In this document: positions 61,330 through 64,000 of the stretch, piece after piece
Position numbering within the stretch: position 1 is the stretch's first letter
Layout of the letters: every line of letters begins with the position of its first letter
The notes under the pieces: model-generated
Told to the model about the DNA's origin: nothing
Seen by the model: the letters and a program-made list of their open reading frames with translations, nothing else
Database searches by the model: none
Source of the DNA: Shewanella oncorhynchi
GTDB taxonomy: Bacteria > Pseudomonadota > Gammaproteobacteria > Enterobacterales > Shewanellaceae
Assembly: GCF_012584455.1 (NCBI RefSeq)
Contig: NZ_JABAEB010000006.1
Coordinates: forward strand, 189,440 to 253,439
Length of the DNA stretch: 64,000 nucleotides
Direction of reading: 5' to 3'
Position numbers and translations under genes: made by a program

Positions 61330-62394
61330 TCAGTTCTTAGCGGAAGCAAGATCGAGTGGGGTTATCACTTCGACTAAGGATTGGTCTTTCAAGTTTTGCT
61401 GGCCACGGGTAACGACTTGCTCACCGGGGTTAATACCTGTAATCACTTCTACCGAATCACCTTCACGGTAGCCAATTTCGACTTCACGACGATTCGCATT
61501 GGTACCATCAATAACATAAAGCGCTTGCTTGTTATCTTGGTTAATCAGGGCGCTATAGGGAACGGTAATCACGTTTTCATGGGTGTCGTACTTAAGCTCA
61601 ACACGGGTAAACATCCCCGCTTTGAGGCGCGCCTCTTGATTCGGTACGGCTAATGTCACTTTAAACGTGCCACTTTGTGGGTCCACAATCGGGCTTATCC
61701 GTAGCACTTTGGCATGGATAGCATTTTTACTTTGTTGATTGCTGAACACTTGTGCTTCTTGGCCGAGTTTTAAGCTCGCAAGTTGTTGCTCTGGGAGATG
61801 AACAATACCGTGGAGTTCATCTTGGTTGACTATATAAAACAAATCGCCAAATTCCTTCGCCATATTGCCAGCTTTAACATAGCGTTTAGCAACGACGCCG
61901 CTAATAGGGGAAAGGACGCGGCTTTCTTTTACTTGCAGTTCGGCGAGATCTTTTTTAGCGATAGCGGCTTGTAAGTTATATTCAAGTTTGGCCATTGAAT
62001 CCGCGCTGATAAATTCTCTGTTGCTCATTTTCTTCAGACGATTTAATTCTTGCTCGATGATTTTGACTTCGGCTTCTGAGCGGTCTAAATCATATTGCTG
62101 CCTCTTGGCATCAATAACAGCCAGCACTTGGCCCTTTTGAACGCGGTCACCTTCTTCAACAGCGAGAGATTCAATGAGTCCTGATATACGACTCACTACA
62201 TTGGCTTCCTGTGGCGCTTCTAAGGTGGCAGTTGTACTGTAAAAAGATGAAACGTTTCCTTGCATCACTGTGGTGGTTTCGACGGGAATGGCATATTTTT
62301 CTTCTTTTTTGACCACTTCTTCCTCACCACAGGCTGCTAGCATCGAAATCATTAGCAGTGGCAGGGTGAATTGAGCAATTTTTGACTTTTCCAT
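61330..62394 (-). CDS. RND periplasmic adaptor (membrane fusion lipoprotein)
   Basis: ATG 62394 gives 354 residues with a lipobox at MLAACGEEE, so the protein is anchored in the inner membrane by lipid. VVSRISGLIESLAVEEGDRV is the first lipoyl half and VLSPISGVVAKRYVKAGNMA the second, with a coiled-coil hairpin between. It links the two permeases to an outer-membrane channel encoded elsewhere (TolC-like). It is the first gene of the operon; about 300 bp separate it from gltA. Confidence 0.93.
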   Translation of the reverse strand: MEKSKIAQFTLPLLMISMLAACGEEEVVKKEEKYAIPVETTTVMQGNVSSFYSTTATLEAPQEANVVSRISGLIESLAVEEGDRVQKGQVLAVIDAKRQQYDLDRSEAEVKIIEQELNRLKKMSNREFISADSMAKLEYNLQAAIAKKDLAELQVKESRVLSPISGVVAKRYVKAGNMAKEFGDLFYIVNQDELHGIVHLPEQQLASLKLGQEAQVFSNQQSKNAIHAKVLRISPIVDPQSGTFKVTLAVPNQEARLKAGMFTRVELKYDTHENVITVPYSALINQDNKQALYVIDGTNANRREVEIGYREGDSVEVITGINPGEQVVTRGQQNLKDQSLVEVITPLDLASAKN

Positions 62395-62693
62395 AAGAAT
62401 GTTACCTGTTGTCTTTATTGTGATATCAGTTTTTAGCATAAACCATGCCAATGTTTAAAGTTGTTTAATTTCAGTCTGTTAGTCGTGTTTTTTGGCTAAG
62501 TGTGATTTGTGATTTCTACTAAATGTAGCTAAAAGGTTTAAAAAGTGATGAGAATAACTAAACGCGGTTAATTAAGATTACACAAGTGCGCAATTGCAAC
62601 AATGTATTTTGTCAGGAGAGGTAAGTTTAAAAGAGGATTATTTGAAATGAAAAAAGCGCCCTTAGGCGCTTTTTAATGCGTAAGCCGTGGGAC
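62395..62693. other. Upstream region of RND operon
   Basis: About 300 bp between the adaptor start and the gltA stop, AT-rich, including the gltA terminator at 62650. I see no palindrome that I could name as a regulator site. Confidence 0.5.
62650..62675 (-). terminator. Intrinsic terminator of gltA
   Basis: AAAAAAGCGCC-CTTA-GGCGCTTTTT, 11-bp stem, 19 bases after the gltA stop; flanked by A and T tracts, so it may serve both directions. Confidence 0.88.
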
Positions 62694-63980
62694 TTAGCGT
62701 TTGTCTTGTGCGACGAAATCACGCGCAGTTTCACCAGTATATAACTGACGTGGACGGCTGATTTTGTGGCCTGGTTGATCTAACATTTCTTTCCAGTGAG
62801 CAATCCAGCCTACAGTACGTGCCAGTGCGAACAGCACAGTGAACATACTGGTTGGAATACCAATGGCTTTCATTATGATGCCAGAGTAGAAGTCGACGTT
62901 TGGATACAGCTTTTTAGAAATGAAGTATTCGTCTTCAAGTGCAATGCGCTCAAGCTCCATTGCCACATCCAAGAGTGGATCTTGTACTTTCAGTTCTTTC
63001 AGCACTTCATGACAGGTTTCACGCATCACTTTGGCTCGTGGGTCAAAGTTTTTGTAAACACGGTGTCCAAAGCCCATCAGACGGAAAGGATCATTTTTAT
63101 CTTTAGCGCGTTCAATGAATTCAGGAATACGGTCTACTGAACCGATTTCTTCTAACATTTGCAAACAGGCTTCGTTAGCGCCGCCGTGTGCAGGGCCCCA
63201 AAGAGATGCGATACCCGCTGCGATACACGCAAATGGGTTTGCACCTGAAGAACCGGCTAAACGTACTGTTGAAGTCGATGCATTTTGCTCATGATCTGCA
63301 TGTAAAATGAAGATCCTGTCCATTGCACGTTCAACAATAGGGTTCACGACGTATTCTTCGCACGGTACAGCAAACATCATGCTTAAGAAGTTGCCTGCAT
63401 AGCTTAAGTCATTACGTGGGTACACGAATGGCTGGCCTGAAGAATACTTGTAGCACATGGCTGCTATCGTAGGCATTTTTGAGACTAAGCGATAAGCGGC
63501 AATTTCGCGGTGACGTGGATCGTTAACATCCAGAGAGTCTTGGTAAAATGCAGATAATGCACCCGTCACACCACATAACATGGCCATTGGATGAGCATCA
63601 CGACGGAAACCTCTAAAGAAGAAGGCTAGCTGCTCGTGAACCATAGTGTGGGTTTTAACTGTATGTACAAACTCAGTATATTGCGCTTTGGTCGGCAGTT
63701 CACCGTAAAGCAGCAAATAACACAGGTCTAGGTAATCGGAGTCAACGGCAAGTTGATCGATTGGATAGCCACGGTGTAACAATATACCTAGATCACCATC
63801 AATATAGGTAATTGCAGATTCACAGGAGGCAGTCGCAAGAAAACCTGGATCAAAAGTAAAGTAACCTTTGCTGCCAAGTTTACTGATATCGATTACGTCA
63901 AAACCAGCGGTTCCCTGCTTTACTGGCAATTCTATCGAGTCGTTCCCTGGTAATTCTAATTTGGCTTTTAAATCAGCCAT
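62694..63980 (-). CDS. gltA: Citrate synthase (type II)
   Basis: The 428-residue enzyme equals E. coli GltA (427) in length and motifs: [20 protein letters not shown] with the first active-site His, [27 protein letters not shown] with the second His, and NVDFYSGI with the catalytic Asp. It condenses oxaloacetate and acetyl-CoA to citrate, the first step of the TCA cycle, and is of the hexameric NADH-sensitive type. The start is ATG 63980, with AAGGAGAA upstream. Confidence 0.98.
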   Translation of the reverse strand: MADLKAKLELPGNDSIELPVKQGTAGFDVIDISKLGSKGYFTFDPGFLATASCESAITYIDGDLGILLHRGYPIDQLAVDSDYLDLCYLLLYGELPTKAQYTEFVHTVKTHTMVHEQLAFFFRGFRRDAHPMAMLCGVTGALSAFYQDSLDVNDPRHREIAAYRLVSKMPTIAAMCYKYSSGQPFVYPRNDLSYAGNFLSMMFAVPCEEYVVNPIVERAMDRIFILHADHEQNASTSTVRLAGSSGANPFACIAAGIASLWGPAHGGANEACLQMLEEIGSVDRIPEFIERAKDKNDPFRLMGFGHRVYKNFDPRAKVMRETCHEVLKELKVQDPLLDVAMELERIALEDEYFISKKLYPNVDFYSGIIMKAIGIPTSMFTVLFALARTVGWIAHWKEMLDQPGHKISRPRQLYTGETARDFVAQDKR

Positions 63981-64000
63981 ACCCCGTTCTCCTTACTTAG

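Overview
The window looks like a Shewanella chromosome, close to the baltica/putrefaciens/oneidensis group. This rests on protein content I recognise: a periplasmic tetraheme flavocytochrome c of the fumarate-reductase type with its porin and LysR regulator (ifc-type locus), a second split flavin-subunit/tetraheme pair, a diheme cytochrome c peroxidase, the yejM-yejL / yejK locus, and an RND operon ending at gltA. The assignment is an inference; I could not run a search.

Layout. (1) 1-8.5 kb is the early region of a lambdoid prophage and nothing else. Leftward lie a cleavable CI-type repressor and three accessory genes (85-aa protein, exonuclease-BRCT protein, HipA-like kinase running off the window). 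Rightward lie a Cro-like regulator, an unrecognised early protein with a strong RBS, several small unknown genes, an O-like replication initiator with iterons inside its reading frame, a P-like loader, a tyrosine recombinase, a second HTH regulator and a short Q-like gene. No capsid, terminase or lysis genes follow. (2) 9-31 kb is AT-rich accessory DNA: an orphan chemoreceptor, a MotC/MotD-type stator pair, uppP, then an Na+/K+ block (nhaD, apbE, ktrB, ktrA), a terC-like gene, a 2-kb zone of repeats and integrase debris, and a periplasmic respiratory cluster (cupin, two porins, tetraheme cytochrome, Tat-exported flavin subunit) facing a TetR regulator. (3) 31.4-38.9 kb is bracketed by two 155-bp direct repeats, each ending in the 3' end of a tRNA-Pro gene. 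Inside are the DUF819 transporter, ifcR/ifcO/ifcA-type genes and debris of an RND pump and a two-component system. (4) From about 39 kb rightwards the content is ordinary core chromosome: trmY, LysR/old-yellow-enzyme pair, yejMLK, ccpA, a two-domain PTPS protein, an M23 peptidase, small conserved proteins, an L,D-transpeptidase, a potassium channel, a MATE pump, yqfB, a three-gene RND efflux operon and gltA.

How genes work together. The two flavocytochrome systems probably let periplasmic c-type cytochromes pass electrons to organic acceptors that enter through dedicated porins. The two leftward transcription units of the 24.7-30 kb cluster share a 65-bp upstream module containing a CRP-like site (GTGA-N6-TCAC) and a 26-bp inverted repeat. 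The adjacent nhaD/ktrAB genes handle Na+ and K+. The prophage block is probably a decayed lysogen whose repressor transcript still drives accessory genes in the position lambda uses for rexAB.
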